Shown here piece after piece: positions 56,593 through 64,000 of a stretch of DNA of 64,000 nt. Position numbers and translations under genes: made by a program. This DNA is from Pseudoduganella namucuonensis. Its GTDB lineage: Bacteria > Pseudomonadota > Gammaproteobacteria > Burkholderiales > Burkholderiaceae_D. The notes beneath the pieces were generated by a model that did not search any database, was not told the DNA's origin, and saw nothing but the letters and a program-made list of their open reading frames with translations. The DNA is taken from contig NZ_FPBO01000001.1 in the NCBI RefSeq assembly GCF_900116645.1, positions 1-64,000 of the forward strand, read 5' to 3'. Positions within the stretch are counted from its first letter, which is position 1, and every line of letters begins with the position of its first letter.

Positions 56593-56885
56593 AGGTCGCG
56601 CGCTTCCATGCACGCGCACGAGAAGAGTTTTTGGCCGAGATCGACTATTACGATCAGATTCAGCCCGGCTTGGGTGCGCGTTTCGCCGCCGCTATAGAAA
56701 AAACGGTAGCTCGAGCGCTGGCTTTTCCCAAGGCTGGGGCTCCGGCAGCAATGGGCGCTCGCCGGCTGATCGTGAAGCAGTTTCCTTTCTCTGTCGTTTA
56801 TCTCGGCAAACCGGACGGCATCCTCATTATTGCTATAGCTCATCAAGCCCAAAGGCCCGGCTATTGGCACACGCGCGCAATCTAA
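56589..56885 (+). CDS. RelE/ParE family toxin
   Basis: A 98-residue protein of the RelE/ParE toxin fold: MKVARFHARAREEFLAEIDY, the helix GARFAAAIEKTVARALAFPK, then RRLIVKQFPFSVVYLGKPDG and AIAHQAQRPGYWHTR. RelE members cut mRNA on the ribosome and ParE members poison gyrase; the sequence looks closer to ParE-like toxins (the RRxxxKxFPFxVxY core), but the target cannot be fixed. It overlaps the antitoxin by four bases. Confidence 0.88.
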   Translation: MKVARFHARAREEFLAEIDYYDQIQPGLGARFAAAIEKTVARALAFPKAGAPAAMGARRLIVKQFPFSVVYLGKPDGILIIAIAHQAQRPGYWHTRAI

Positions 56886-56918
56886 CCGTTGCGGCTGTAT
56901 TTCCGTGCATTTTGCTAG

Positions 56919-56933
56919 TTGTGAAAATCACAA
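56919..56933. promoter_or_regulatory. perfect palindrome upstream of cas3
   Basis: TTGTGA-AAA-TCACAA, 89 bases upstream of the cas3 start, in an AT-rich gap of 136 bases. It looks like an operator. The three-base spacing does not fit a CRP site (six bases). A TTGTGG...AATTAT pair at 56942-56970 with 17 bases between is a weak promoter candidate. Confidence 0.45.
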
Positions 56934-57021
56934 AATACCTGTTGTGGTTCGGAAATATTTCTGCAATTATTCCTGTCGGGTTGCTTTTTTGGTGGCTAAC
57001 TTACTTCTTGAAAGGTAAGTC

Positions 57022-59802
57022 ATGGTCGGCTTTGTTCATTGTCCCGCTTACTTTCATTATTGGGGCAAGGCACGTCCATCGAAGGCGGAAATTGCAGAAT
57101 TTCACCTGCTGGTTTTTCATAGTCTCGACGTCGCCGCAGTAGGTCGTATCTATCTACGGCGATCAAAGTCATTGCTTAAAGTGTGTGCAAGCTTGTTGCG
57201 CTGCTCCGAGGATGCGCTACTTTCCTGGGCGACGTTCATGCTGGCGCTGCATGATCTTGGTAAGTTCAGCGAGGCGTTCCAATCGCAGCGCGCAGACATT
57301 CTCCGGGTATTGCAAGAGCGGGAGCCGAACGGGGCTGTACGATATCTCGAACGTCACGATTCGCTGGGTGCCTGGCTCTGGATAGAGGAGTTGGTAGAGG
57401 ATGGCATCTTGGAGGCGCTTGGCTTGCCTCAAGCAAGCCATGTGGAACCGGCAATCAAAAGCTGGATATTCGCTGTGACCGGGCATCATGGCATGCCACC
57501 GAAAGCCAGCGGGCATGTTGATTCCTTTTTTCTAGAAACGGACAAGCGCGCTGCGCGAGACTATGTGCTGGCGATGGCTGACTTGCTGTTGACGTCTGAA
57601 GCCAGAGCAGTGCCGGCCGCGACGGGCGCCGATTTCGAACTGTTCAGTAAATTGCTTTCCTGGTGGTTTTCGGGCGTGACCGTATTGGCGGATTGGCTGG
57701 GATCGAATACCCAGTTTTTCCATTATCGTGACAGTTATGAGCCACTGGAAAAGTACTGGGCGACAGCTCAACGCGTTGCCGATCAGGCCCTTGATTGCAC
57801 CGGTGTGCTGCCGGTAGGCGTGGAAAAGCACAAGAGACTAACGGACTTCTTTCCCTATATTCAAGATCCCTCTCCCTTACAGAATTGGGCGGAAACAACT
57901 CCGGTTGATCTGGCTCCCCGCATCTACCTACTGGAAGACGTTACGGGTGCGGGTAAGACCGAAGCCGCTGTCATGCTGGCTTATCGATTGATGGCGCAAG
58001 GGGCCGCATCTGGATTTTTTGTGGGCTTGCCTACCATGGCGACCGCCAACGCAATGTACAAGCGTATCTCAGGCATTTACGGCCGCCTTTTCGAGGGCCA
58101 TGCGAACTTGACCTTGGCTCATGGGTTCAAAAGCTTGGTGGATGAGTTCGCAAAATCGATTTTGCCTGGGGATATGTCTGAAGACGACGCATTGCAGGCC
58201 GATGAAACTGCCTCTGCTCGCTGCACTGCTTGGTTAGCTGACCACAGCAAACGGGCCCTGTTGGCACCGGCCAGTGTGGGAACAATAGATCAAGTATTGC
58301 TATCTGTGTTGCATAGCAAGCATCAGTCGCTTCGGTTGTTGGGGTTGTTCAACAAAGTCCTGATTGTTGATGAGGTGCACGCATGTGATACGTACATGCA
58401 GAAAATTTTGGAAGTGGTGTTGGAATTTCACGCGCGGAGTGGCGGCTCGGTGATCTTGCTTTCTGCCACCCTACCGGGTCACATGAAGCAGTCGTTGCTC
58501 GACGCATATGCCCGGGGCCGCAATATGCACGCCGCACCGCATGTTATGTCGAACAATTACCCTTTGGCTACCGCATGGCATGACGGCATGGAACAGTTGA
58601 AGGAGGACTCTCTGGATTCGCGGCCGAATGTTACGCGCAGCGTTCAAATCCATTATGAATGCGACTTACAGCAGGTCTATTGCCATGTATTGAGTTCTCT
58701 ACGGGAAGGCAAGTGCGTGGCGTGGATACGTAATACGGTGGCTGACGCAATGGCTGCATACGATCATTTCTCAACTGTTATCGAAGCGGAAAAACTGACC
58801 TTATTCCATGCCCGATTTGCCATGGGGGACCGTCTTGACAAAGAGGCGGAGGTCTTGCGCATCTTCGGCAGCAACAGCGATGCAACGCTGCGTACGGGCC
58901 GTTTGCTGATTGCGACCCAGGTGGCGGAGCAGAGTTTGGACATTGACGCGGACGTACTGGTGACTGACCTCGCACCGATAGACCGCGTACTGCAAAGGGC
59001 AGGCCGCTTGCAGCGGCATGTGCGGGATGCCCACGGAAATCCCCTCACCGGGCAAGGCATGAAAGACGGGCGCGCCGCACCTTGCTTATGGGTTTATGGC
59101 CCAGAGTGGACCATGACGCCGAGAAGAGACTGGTTCGGTGCCACTTTTAAGGGTGGACAGTATGTCTATTCGCACCATGGGCAGTTGTGGCTCAGCGCAA
59201 AGGTTCTGCAAGCCGACGAGTTTTCCGTCCCGGGCGATGCACGGCAGTTGATCGAAACGGTGTTTTCCGGCAGAGAGCCGTGGCCGGAAGCATTGGAGTC
59301 GAACGCACGACAAGCTGAAGGAGGTGCTTGGGCGGAAAGCAGCTTGGCGCAGCAAAACACGCTGAAATTTGACCGTGGTTACCAGCGTGGAATGGTGGGG
59401 GATTGGTGGAACGAGGCAAAGTCGCCGTCGCGCCTGGGCGAGGAAACTCGTGAAGTGATGTTGGCCAGATGGGATGGATGCGAATTGATTCCATGGGTAG
59501 ATGGCGCTTGGGCCTTCAGTATGGTCAAGATAGCAGCGCGGTTACTAGAGCAACCTGAACTGCCGGCGGAAGCTCAACGGTTATCCCAATATCAGGCGTT
59601 ACTCCAGACTTTGCCTGCGCAAGGGAAATGGAGCACCTTGCTCCCCCTATCCCCCAACGGCGACGGCACATGGCAAGCCAGCGCGTGGAGCCAGGGTGAT
59701 GCCAAGCGCAGGAAGCCGCCCGAGTTGCTGACGTGGCTTTACGACAGCAAGTTCGGGTTCCGCTTGGCGCGCACGGACGCCACTACTGGTCCCGCAGATT
59801 GA
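57022..59802 (+). CDS. cas3: CRISPR-associated helicase/nuclease Cas3 (type I-E)
   Basis: A 926-residue HD nuclease fused to a superfamily 2 helicase; Cascade recruits it to degrade target DNA. Residues 1-270 are the HD domain: FHYWGKARPS, HDLGKFSEAF with the HD pair at 77-78, RHDSLGAWLW and GHHGMPP. The helicase has Walker A TGAGKTEAA (about 307), DEVH (about 449), the SAT motif LLSATLPG, and QVAEQSLDIDADVLVTDL with QRAGRLQRH (motif VI). The C-terminal domain ends RLARTDATTGPAD. The length is normal for type I-E. AAAGGT precedes the start. Base composition is lower in GC than the surrounding housekeeping genes, suggesting acquisition. Confidence 0.95.
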   Translation: MVGFVHCPAYFHYWGKARPSKAEIAEFHLLVFHSLDVAAVGRIYLRRSKSLLKVCASLLRCSEDALLSWATFMLALHDLGKFSEAFQSQRADILRVLQEREPNGAVRYLERHDSLGAWLWIEELVEDGILEALGLPQASHVEPAIKSWIFAVTGHHGMPPKASGHVDSFFLETDKRAARDYVLAMADLLLTSEARAVPAATGADFELFSKLLSWWFSGVTVLADWLGSNTQFFHYRDSYEPLEKYWATAQRVADQALDCTGVLPVGVEKHKRLTDFFPYIQDPSPLQNWAETTPVDLAPRIYLLEDVTGAGKTEAAVMLAYRLMAQGAASGFFVGLPTMATANAMYKRISGIYGRLFEGHANLTLAHGFKSLVDEFAKSILPGDMSEDDALQADETASARCTAWLADHSKRALLAPASVGTIDQVLLSVLHSKHQSLRLLGLFNKVLIVDEVHACDTYMQKILEVVLEFHARSGGSVILLSATLPGHMKQSLLDAYARGRNMHAAPHVMSNNYPLATAWHDGMEQLKEDSLDSRPNVTRSVQIHYECDLQQVYCHVLSSLREGKCVAWIRNTVADAMAAYDHFSTVIEAEKLTLFHARFAMGDRLDKEAEVLRIFGSNSDATLRTGRLLIATQVAEQSLDIDADVLVTDLAPIDRVLQRAGRLQRHVRDAHGNPLTGQGMKDGRAAPCLWVYGPEWTMTPRRDWFGATFKGGQYVYSHHGQLWLSAKVLQADEFSVPGDARQLIETVFSGREPWPEALESNARQAEGGAWAESSLAQQNTLKFDRGYQRGMVGDWWNEAKSPSRLGEETREVMLARWDGCELIPWVDGAWAFSMVKIAARLLEQPELPAEAQRLSQYQALLQTLPAQGKWSTLLPLSPNGDGTWQASAWSQGDAKRRKPPELLTWLYDSKFGFRLARTDATTGPAD

Positions 59803-60027
59803 CCCCATGAAATGAGGAACAGTGCCGGCCCTGCCTATTGTGACGAGGTCGCAGACGGTTCATCCCTTTCAAAAAGGGAAGGTGTCATCACTCGGATTCT
59901 ACAGGTTAGCGAGAACGGTGTGGATCCAATAGGTATGAGAGGTTGCAGACTTAAGAATTACTTGAATTTTGGCCTGCGCATGTCTAAGGTGAATGACTAG
60001 GCAACCAATGTTGGAAAGGGTCGCAAA

Positions 60028-60324
60028 ATGGAATCCTATCGCAAACGGCATGTGTATAGCGCAGAGTTCAAGGCAACACTTGCCTTACAAGCAGTGCGTG
60101 GATTGAGAACCGTTGGTCAGATCGCGCAGGTTTATGGCGTGCATCCCAGGGTAGTCGGAAGGTGGAAGAGGCGGCTTCTAGAGCAGTCCGATGTCTTGTT
60201 TCAGCCCAAGCCTAGCTCCAAACTGGCAGGGAAAGACAATCGCGAAGATCGGCTATACAGCGAGATTGGACGGCTCAAAATGGAGGTCGACTTACTTAGA
60301 AGAAAGCTCCGAATGCAAGGTTAA
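60028..60324 (+). CDS. orphan IS3-type transposase OrfA
   Basis: A 98-residue protein, MESYRKRHVYSAEFKATLAL. It has the IS3-family OrfA helix-turn-helix (TVGQIAQVYGVHPRVVGRWK) and the C-terminal leucine-zipper part LYSEIGRLKMEVDLLRRKL. No OrfB (DDE catalytic part) follows: the next frame leads into cse1. It lies inside the cas operon on the same strand, between cas3 and cse1. Either a remnant of an insertion or a retained DNA-binding protein. The inverted ends cannot be located, nor do I see a target duplication. The 225 bases before it hold a small hairpin (59863-59879) but no gene I trust. Confidence 0.78.
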   Translation: MESYRKRHVYSAEFKATLALQAVRGLRTVGQIAQVYGVHPRVVGRWKRRLLEQSDVLFQPKPSSKLAGKDNREDRLYSEIGRLKMEVDLLRRKLRMQG

Positions 60325-60452
60325 GGAACGTGATCTCTAGCCGGTCGGAAGAGGTGAGGAGGCTTCGACTTTCTGGCGGACGCGTTCATATCGTCTTTGC
60401 CGACGTGTCTGATCTAAATACGAGCCCGTGGTTATCGGATATCGAGGGGAAA

Positions 60453-62066
60453 ATGTCACTATTAGCTGAAGAGTGGATACCAGTGCTATGTCGCGATGGC
60501 CGGATGGCCTGGATCGCCCCACATCAGATCAGCGATCCAGATGTGGTGGCGCTTGCTGCCAACCGTGCTGACTTCAACGCTGCTTTGATGCAATTGTTGA
60601 TTGGTTTGTTGCAAACCACGACACCGGTCAAGAATGAAAGCGATTGGGTGGAATGGAACGACATTCCTCCTTCCGCCGATGTATTACAACAATGGTTCTC
60701 GTCGGTAGGTGGCGCATTCGTTCTGAGCGGCGATGGTCACCGTTTTATGCAGGATGCCCATATGTCGGGCGGAGCAGAATGTTCTATCGACGCACTGTTG
60801 ATCGACGCTCCTGGCGGATCGGCCGTGGATAAGAATACCGACCACTTCGTCAAGCGCAATACCGTCCAGTCGATGTGCCCCCATTGTGCGGCGACAGCCT
60901 TGTTCACCTTGCAAACAAATGCCCCGGCCGGCGGTGCGGGTCACCGTACCAGCCTGCGGGGAGGCGGGCCGCTGACTACGCTACTCGTCGCCTTGCAACG
61001 CCGCAGTCTTTGGCACGACATATGGTTGAACGTGCTGCCTCAGCGCGAGTTCATGCAACATGCTGGCGATGCCAAAAAGACTGCGCCCCACTTTACCTTT
61101 CCTTGGCTAGCGGACATCACTGCAATCCAGGCGCCTGGCGGCGAAACCCAACCCATGCAAGTGCATCCTCATCACGTCTTTTGGGCCATGCCGCGGCGTA
61201 TTCGGCTGGATTTCGGCGAGGCGAGAGAAGGCGTGTGTGACATTTGTAAGCGCGTCTCCACGCAATTGATTTCGCGTTACTTCACCAAGCCACAAGGACT
61301 GAACTATAAAGGCCCCTGGCGTCACCCTGCGTCGCCTTACTACGAAACCAAGGAGGGATGGTTGCCCGTTCACCCGCAGCCAACTGGATTCAGCTATCGA
61401 AATTGGCTGGCTTGGGTCTTGGGTAGTAGTCAGAGCAAAAAGGAAGTACAGGCGGCCACCATCCTCTCGTATTTCGTCGCCGAGAGGCGTCTCAGACCAT
61501 CATCGGACATCCGGCTTTGGATTAGCGGCTATGACATGGACAACATGAAACCGCGCTGTTGGTATGAAACGACTTTTCCGCTGTATTCCTTACCTAGGGA
61601 TAGTCGCACCGCACGTAAAAATCTCCAAGAGTTGATAAAGCGGCTGCTGGAAGCGGCGGAGTTGGCGGCCTTCTATCTTCGACAAGCCGTGAAGCATGCC
61701 TGGTTCGGTGAACTTGATGCCCGTGGAGACTTGAGCTTTGTGGACAAGGCGTTCTGGGACACTACGGAAATCGACTTCTACCAATTGTTGAAAGCGGCAA
61801 TGCACAGCGTAAGCATGGAGGCTTCAGAGCAAGAAGGCTTTCCGCAGTTTGCCATGCGATTCGGTGAAAAATGGCACACGGCACTTTTCGCGAAGTCCTT
61901 GGAGCTGTTTAGCAAGGACATCGTCGGCCTCACGTCACAGGGCAATCCTCGTAGGGTAGCCGAGGCGCATCGTCGTCTTAGGGGCGCGTTGACAGGTAAG
62001 ACGATTAGGGATGTTTTGCATTTGCCCGTTATGGAAAAACGTGTCTCGAGTTCCGATCCGGCGTAG
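60453..62066 (+). CDS. casA: Cascade large subunit Cse1 (CasA, Cas8e)
   Basis: A 537-residue large subunit that reads the PAM in type I-E Cascade. It begins MSLLAEEWIPVLCRDGRMAW, as Cse1 does, and contains TSLRGGGPLTTLL. Two cysteine pairs (CPHC near residue 139, CDIC near 263) could bind zinc, known in some Cse1 proteins. I chose the ATG at 60453 with GAGGGGA before it; an in-frame start at 60330 adds 41 residues that do not look like Cse1, and may be part of the inserted DNA. cse2 follows 25 bases later. Confidence 0.94.
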   Translation: MSLLAEEWIPVLCRDGRMAWIAPHQISDPDVVALAANRADFNAALMQLLIGLLQTTTPVKNESDWVEWNDIPPSADVLQQWFSSVGGAFVLSGDGHRFMQDAHMSGGAECSIDALLIDAPGGSAVDKNTDHFVKRNTVQSMCPHCAATALFTLQTNAPAGGAGHRTSLRGGGPLTTLLVALQRRSLWHDIWLNVLPQREFMQHAGDAKKTAPHFTFPWLADITAIQAPGGETQPMQVHPHHVFWAMPRRIRLDFGEAREGVCDICKRVSTQLISRYFTKPQGLNYKGPWRHPASPYYETKEGWLPVHPQPTGFSYRNWLAWVLGSSQSKKEVQAATILSYFVAERRLRPSSDIRLWISGYDMDNMKPRCWYETTFPLYSLPRDSRTARKNLQELIKRLLEAAELAAFYLRQAVKHAWFGELDARGDLSFVDKAFWDTTEIDFYQLLKAAMHSVSMEASEQEGFPQFAMRFGEKWHTALFAKSLELFSKDIVGLTSQGNPRRVAEAHRRLRGALTGKTIRDVLHLPVMEKRVSSSDPA

Positions 62067-62091
62067 GTACGCCAAGTCTTAGGAGGAATAT

Positions 62092-62604
62092 ATGTCGCAG
62101 AAGTTTTCGTGGGGGCCGGATACCCGACTTGGCAAGGAGCTTAAGCTGTGGTGGCTAGACTTGGAGGAAGCCCGCGCTAACCGTGCCATGCTCAAGCGCT
62201 GCGCCACGCTAAATGATGTCGTATTGAGCCCAGCGTATCAACGCTTTCATCGGCGTATGGTCGTTTGCGGCGGCTGGCCAGCTGATGCATCGGATCGAGA
62301 GAACGACAAACTAGCCGCCATCGCAGGGTTGCTGGCACATGTCAAAGAGATTAGCGAAGACGCGATGCCGGAAAGCTTTTCAGGGCGTGACAAAGAGAAG
62401 CAGTCCGTCTCTGAAATACGCTTTCGAGCCTTGTTGAAAGCCGATGATACAGACGACCTATTTCGCAGCTTGCGACGAACGTTGCCGCTGCTGAAGCACA
62501 CCCTGAACATTCACGCGCTTGCGCATGACGTTTTTTTGTGGGGCGACAAGATCAAGAAGAAATGGGCATACGGTTATCGCTGGCCCGACTCGAAACAGTC
62601 CTAA
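62092..62604 (+). CDS. casB: Cascade small subunit Cse2 (CasB, Cas11e)
   Basis: A 170-residue helical protein, MSQKFSWGPDTRLGKELKLW. It carries the Cse2 phrases RANRAMLKRCATLNDVVLSP and SEIRFRALLKADDTDDLFRS, and the C-terminal DVFLWGDKIKKKWAYGY. Two copies bind the complementary strand in Cascade. AGGAGGAA precedes the start. It lies between cse1 and cas7. Confidence 0.93.
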   Translation: MSQKFSWGPDTRLGKELKLWWLDLEEARANRAMLKRCATLNDVVLSPAYQRFHRRMVVCGGWPADASDRENDKLAAIAGLLAHVKEISEDAMPESFSGRDKEKQSVSEIRFRALLKADDTDDLFRSLRRTLPLLKHTLNIHALAHDVFLWGDKIKKKWAYGYRWPDSKQS

Positions 62605-62633
62605 CTCATTAACCCTACACTCAAGGAAGAGAC

Positions 62634-63689
62634 ATGTCCCGATTCATACAATTGCATATCCTAACCAGCTACCCTCCGTCCAACCTGAACCGCGATGACA
62701 CCGGACGACCCAAGACCGCTGTCGTTGGGGATTGCACGCGGCTGCGCATTTCGTCGCAGAGTCTGAAGCGAGCCTGGCGAACGTCGGACCTCTTTGAGGC
62801 GGAATTCAAGGGGCATCTTGGAACGCGCACCAAGGAGATGGGTGTCGAAATCCACAAGGGGTTGGCCCAGCAAGGTATCAGCGAAAAAAACGCCAGAGAA
62901 TGGTCGCGGCAAATCATCGCTGAATTCGGCAAGCCAAAGTCCGACAAGAAAACCGACAAAAATGAGGACCTGCATGTTGAACAGTTGGTGCATTTCAGCC
63001 CAGCTGAAATAAGCGCGATAGAGGATTTGGTGGCCCGGCTCGGGACGACAGAAAAGGCGCCCACGGCTGACGATCTGAAGTTGTTGCGCAAGCAGCACTC
63101 GGCTGTGGATATCGCGATGTTTGGCCGTATGCTGGCAAAGACACCTGCCTACAATACGGAGGCGGCTGTGCAAGTTGCCCACGCCATCACGGTACATAAA
63201 GCCGAGGTGGATGACGATTACTTCAGCGCGGTTGATGACCTCAACAACGGGGAGGACGACCGCGGCGCCGCGCACATTGGAGAATTGGGGTTTGGCGCCG
63301 GCGTGTTCTACCTGTATCTCTGCGTTAACCGGGAGCAGCTGCAAGAGAATCTGGGGGGCGACGCGGATCTGACCCAGCGGGCCCTAAAGGCACTCATCAC
63401 AGCTGCTACAAAGGTGTCGCCGACGGGCAAGCAAAACAGCTTCGCGTCGCGGGCGTACGCTGGATTCGTACTTGCCGAAAAAGGCGATCAGCAGCCTCGT
63501 TCGCTGGCGCAAGCTTTCCTTAAGCCGATCAAGGACACGGACACCATGGGTCGCGCGATCAAGGAGTTGCTGACGCGTCGCGACAATTTCGATACGGTCT
63601 ATGGGCCCTGCGCCGATAGCCATGTCCATTTTGACGTGGAGCGAGGGACCGGCAGTCTCGAGCAAGTGGCAGAATTTATTGCGGCCTGA
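62634..63689 (+). CDS. casC: Cascade backbone subunit Cas7e (CasC, Cse4)
   Basis: A 351-residue backbone protein; six copies hold the crRNA. It begins MSRFIQLHILTSYPPSNLNR and has the Cas7e marks DDTGRPKTAVVGDCTRLRIS SQSLKR (residues 21-47), DIAMFGRMLA and HIGELGFGAGVFYLYLCVN. AAGGAAGAGAC precedes the start. cas5e begins four bases after its stop. Confidence 0.94.
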   Translation: MSRFIQLHILTSYPPSNLNRDDTGRPKTAVVGDCTRLRISSQSLKRAWRTSDLFEAEFKGHLGTRTKEMGVEIHKGLAQQGISEKNAREWSRQIIAEFGKPKSDKKTDKNEDLHVEQLVHFSPAEISAIEDLVARLGTTEKAPTADDLKLLRKQHSAVDIAMFGRMLAKTPAYNTEAAVQVAHAITVHKAEVDDDYFSAVDDLNNGEDDRGAAHIGELGFGAGVFYLYLCVNREQLQENLGGDADLTQRALKALITAATKVSPTGKQNSFASRAYAGFVLAEKGDQQPRSLAQAFLKPIKDTDTMGRAIKELLTRRDNFDTVYGPCADSHVHFDVERGTGSLEQVAEFIAA

Positions 63690-63693
63690 TGCC

Positions 63694-64000
63694 ATGGAAA
63701 CATTGGTGTTCCAACTGTACGCGCCGCTGGCCTCTTGGGGAGATATGGCGGTTGGCGAGTACCGCCCGACTGCCGAGTACCCCAGTCGCTCCGCGTTGCT
63801 GGGTTTGCTTGGCGCGGCGCTGGGCATCGCGCGTGCTGACGAGCATGCGCAGGCCACAGTGAGCGCAGGGTATCGGTTCGCCATCGGCGTGCTGAACCAA
63901 GGGCGGTTGCTGCGCGATTATCAGACGGCACAAGTACCCGGGCGCGCAGAGCTGAAGAAGCGGGCGCATGCAACTCGGCGGGATGAGCTTGCGTTCGCCA
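63694..64000 (+). CDS. casD: Cascade subunit Cas5e (CasD), partial
   Basis: The first 102 residues of Cas5e: METLVFQLYAPLASWGDMAV, then EYPSRSALLGLLGAALGIAR and FAIGVLNQGRLLRDYQTAQV. Cas5e caps the 5' handle of the crRNA. The gene leaves the window at its right end. cas6e, cas1, cas2 and an array would be expected beyond. Confidence 0.93.
   Translation, partial: METLVFQLYAPLASWGDMAVGEYRPTAEYPSRSALLGLLGAALGIARADEHAQATVSAGYRFAIGVLNQGRLLRDYQTAQVPGRAELKKRAHATRRDELAFA

Noticed and set aside
56919-56933. CRP (cAMP receptor) site before cas3
   Set aside because: The half sites TGTGA and TCACA are separated by three bases instead of six, so it does not fit CRP geometry.
59803-59835. The left end of the IS element in the sequence just after the cas3 stop (TGACCCCATG)
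   Set aside because: It resembles IS3-type ends only loosely; no matching inverted copy could be found near cse1, so I do not call it.
59812-60000. A 62-codon open frame between cas3 and the IS3 orfA
   Set aside because: No recognisable family and no clear ribosome-binding site; the frame is short enough to occur by chance.
57022-64000. A CRISPR array in the window
   Set aside because: No series of about 28-base direct repeats with about 32-base spacers is present. The array is expected beyond the right end, after cas1-cas2.

Overview
The window looks like a chromosomal segment of a high-GC betaproteobacterium of the Oxalobacteraceae (Massilia / Duganella / Janthinobacterium type). This is inferred from the 23S and 5S rRNA ends, the gene orders glnK-amtB, gshA-gshB-PTS, metX-metW, gatCAB next to mreBCD-mrdAB, and the recognisable protein families. 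No database search was run. Most of it is ordinary housekeeping DNA. Two stretches are accessory: a 20.8 kb block of three giant repeat proteins (15.0-35.8 kb), and a type I-E CRISPR-Cas operon at the right edge (57.0 kb to the end).

Left part (1-15 kb): the end of an rRNA operon (23S 3' end, 5S, terminator), then minus-strand genes for a DUF1840 protein, a small lipoprotein, ComM and UbiK. Divergent from ubiK is an operon of a TorF-type porin, glnK and amtB. In front of it stand two NtrC-type enhancer sites and a sigma-54 promoter, so the porin is probably part of the nitrogen-starvation response. Next come glutathione synthesis (gshA, gshB), an incomplete regulatory PTS (EIIA-Man type, HPr, EI), methionine synthesis (metX-metW), an M48 metalloprotease and a RluA-family pseudouridine synthase.

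Giant-protein block (15.0-35.8 kb, all minus strand): three related proteins of 2372, 2397 and 2053 residues. They share a signal-peptide-free N-terminal module and long arrays of bacterial Ig-like domains, with DNA periods of 603 bp in the first and 618 bp in the third. The second and third also carry arrays of a 19-residue GGxGxD repeat, an RTX relative; the first has none. Each gene has the same extended -10 promoter element at almost the same distance from its start codon, and no Shine-Dalgarno sequence is visible. They are probably surface or secreted adhesins exported by a type I system encoded elsewhere.

Middle and right (35.9-57 kb): xth and pyrE (divergent), a small unknown protein coupled to an alpha/beta hydrolase, gatCAB, then the cell-shape cluster mreB-mreC-mreD-mrdA-mrdB-rlpA. 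Convergent to it is a minus-strand operon with two SPOR-domain proteins, coaX, birA, a short-chain dehydrogenase, dsbA and argS. A RelE/ParE-type toxin-antitoxin pair lies between argS and the CRISPR operon. The operon reads cas3, an orphan IS3-type orfA, cse1, cse2, cas7e and cas5e (cut by the window end). No CRISPR array is in the window. No gene-free stretch exceeds about 300 bases; the longest are the gatC-mreB gap (265 bases) and the region on each side of the orphan orfA.
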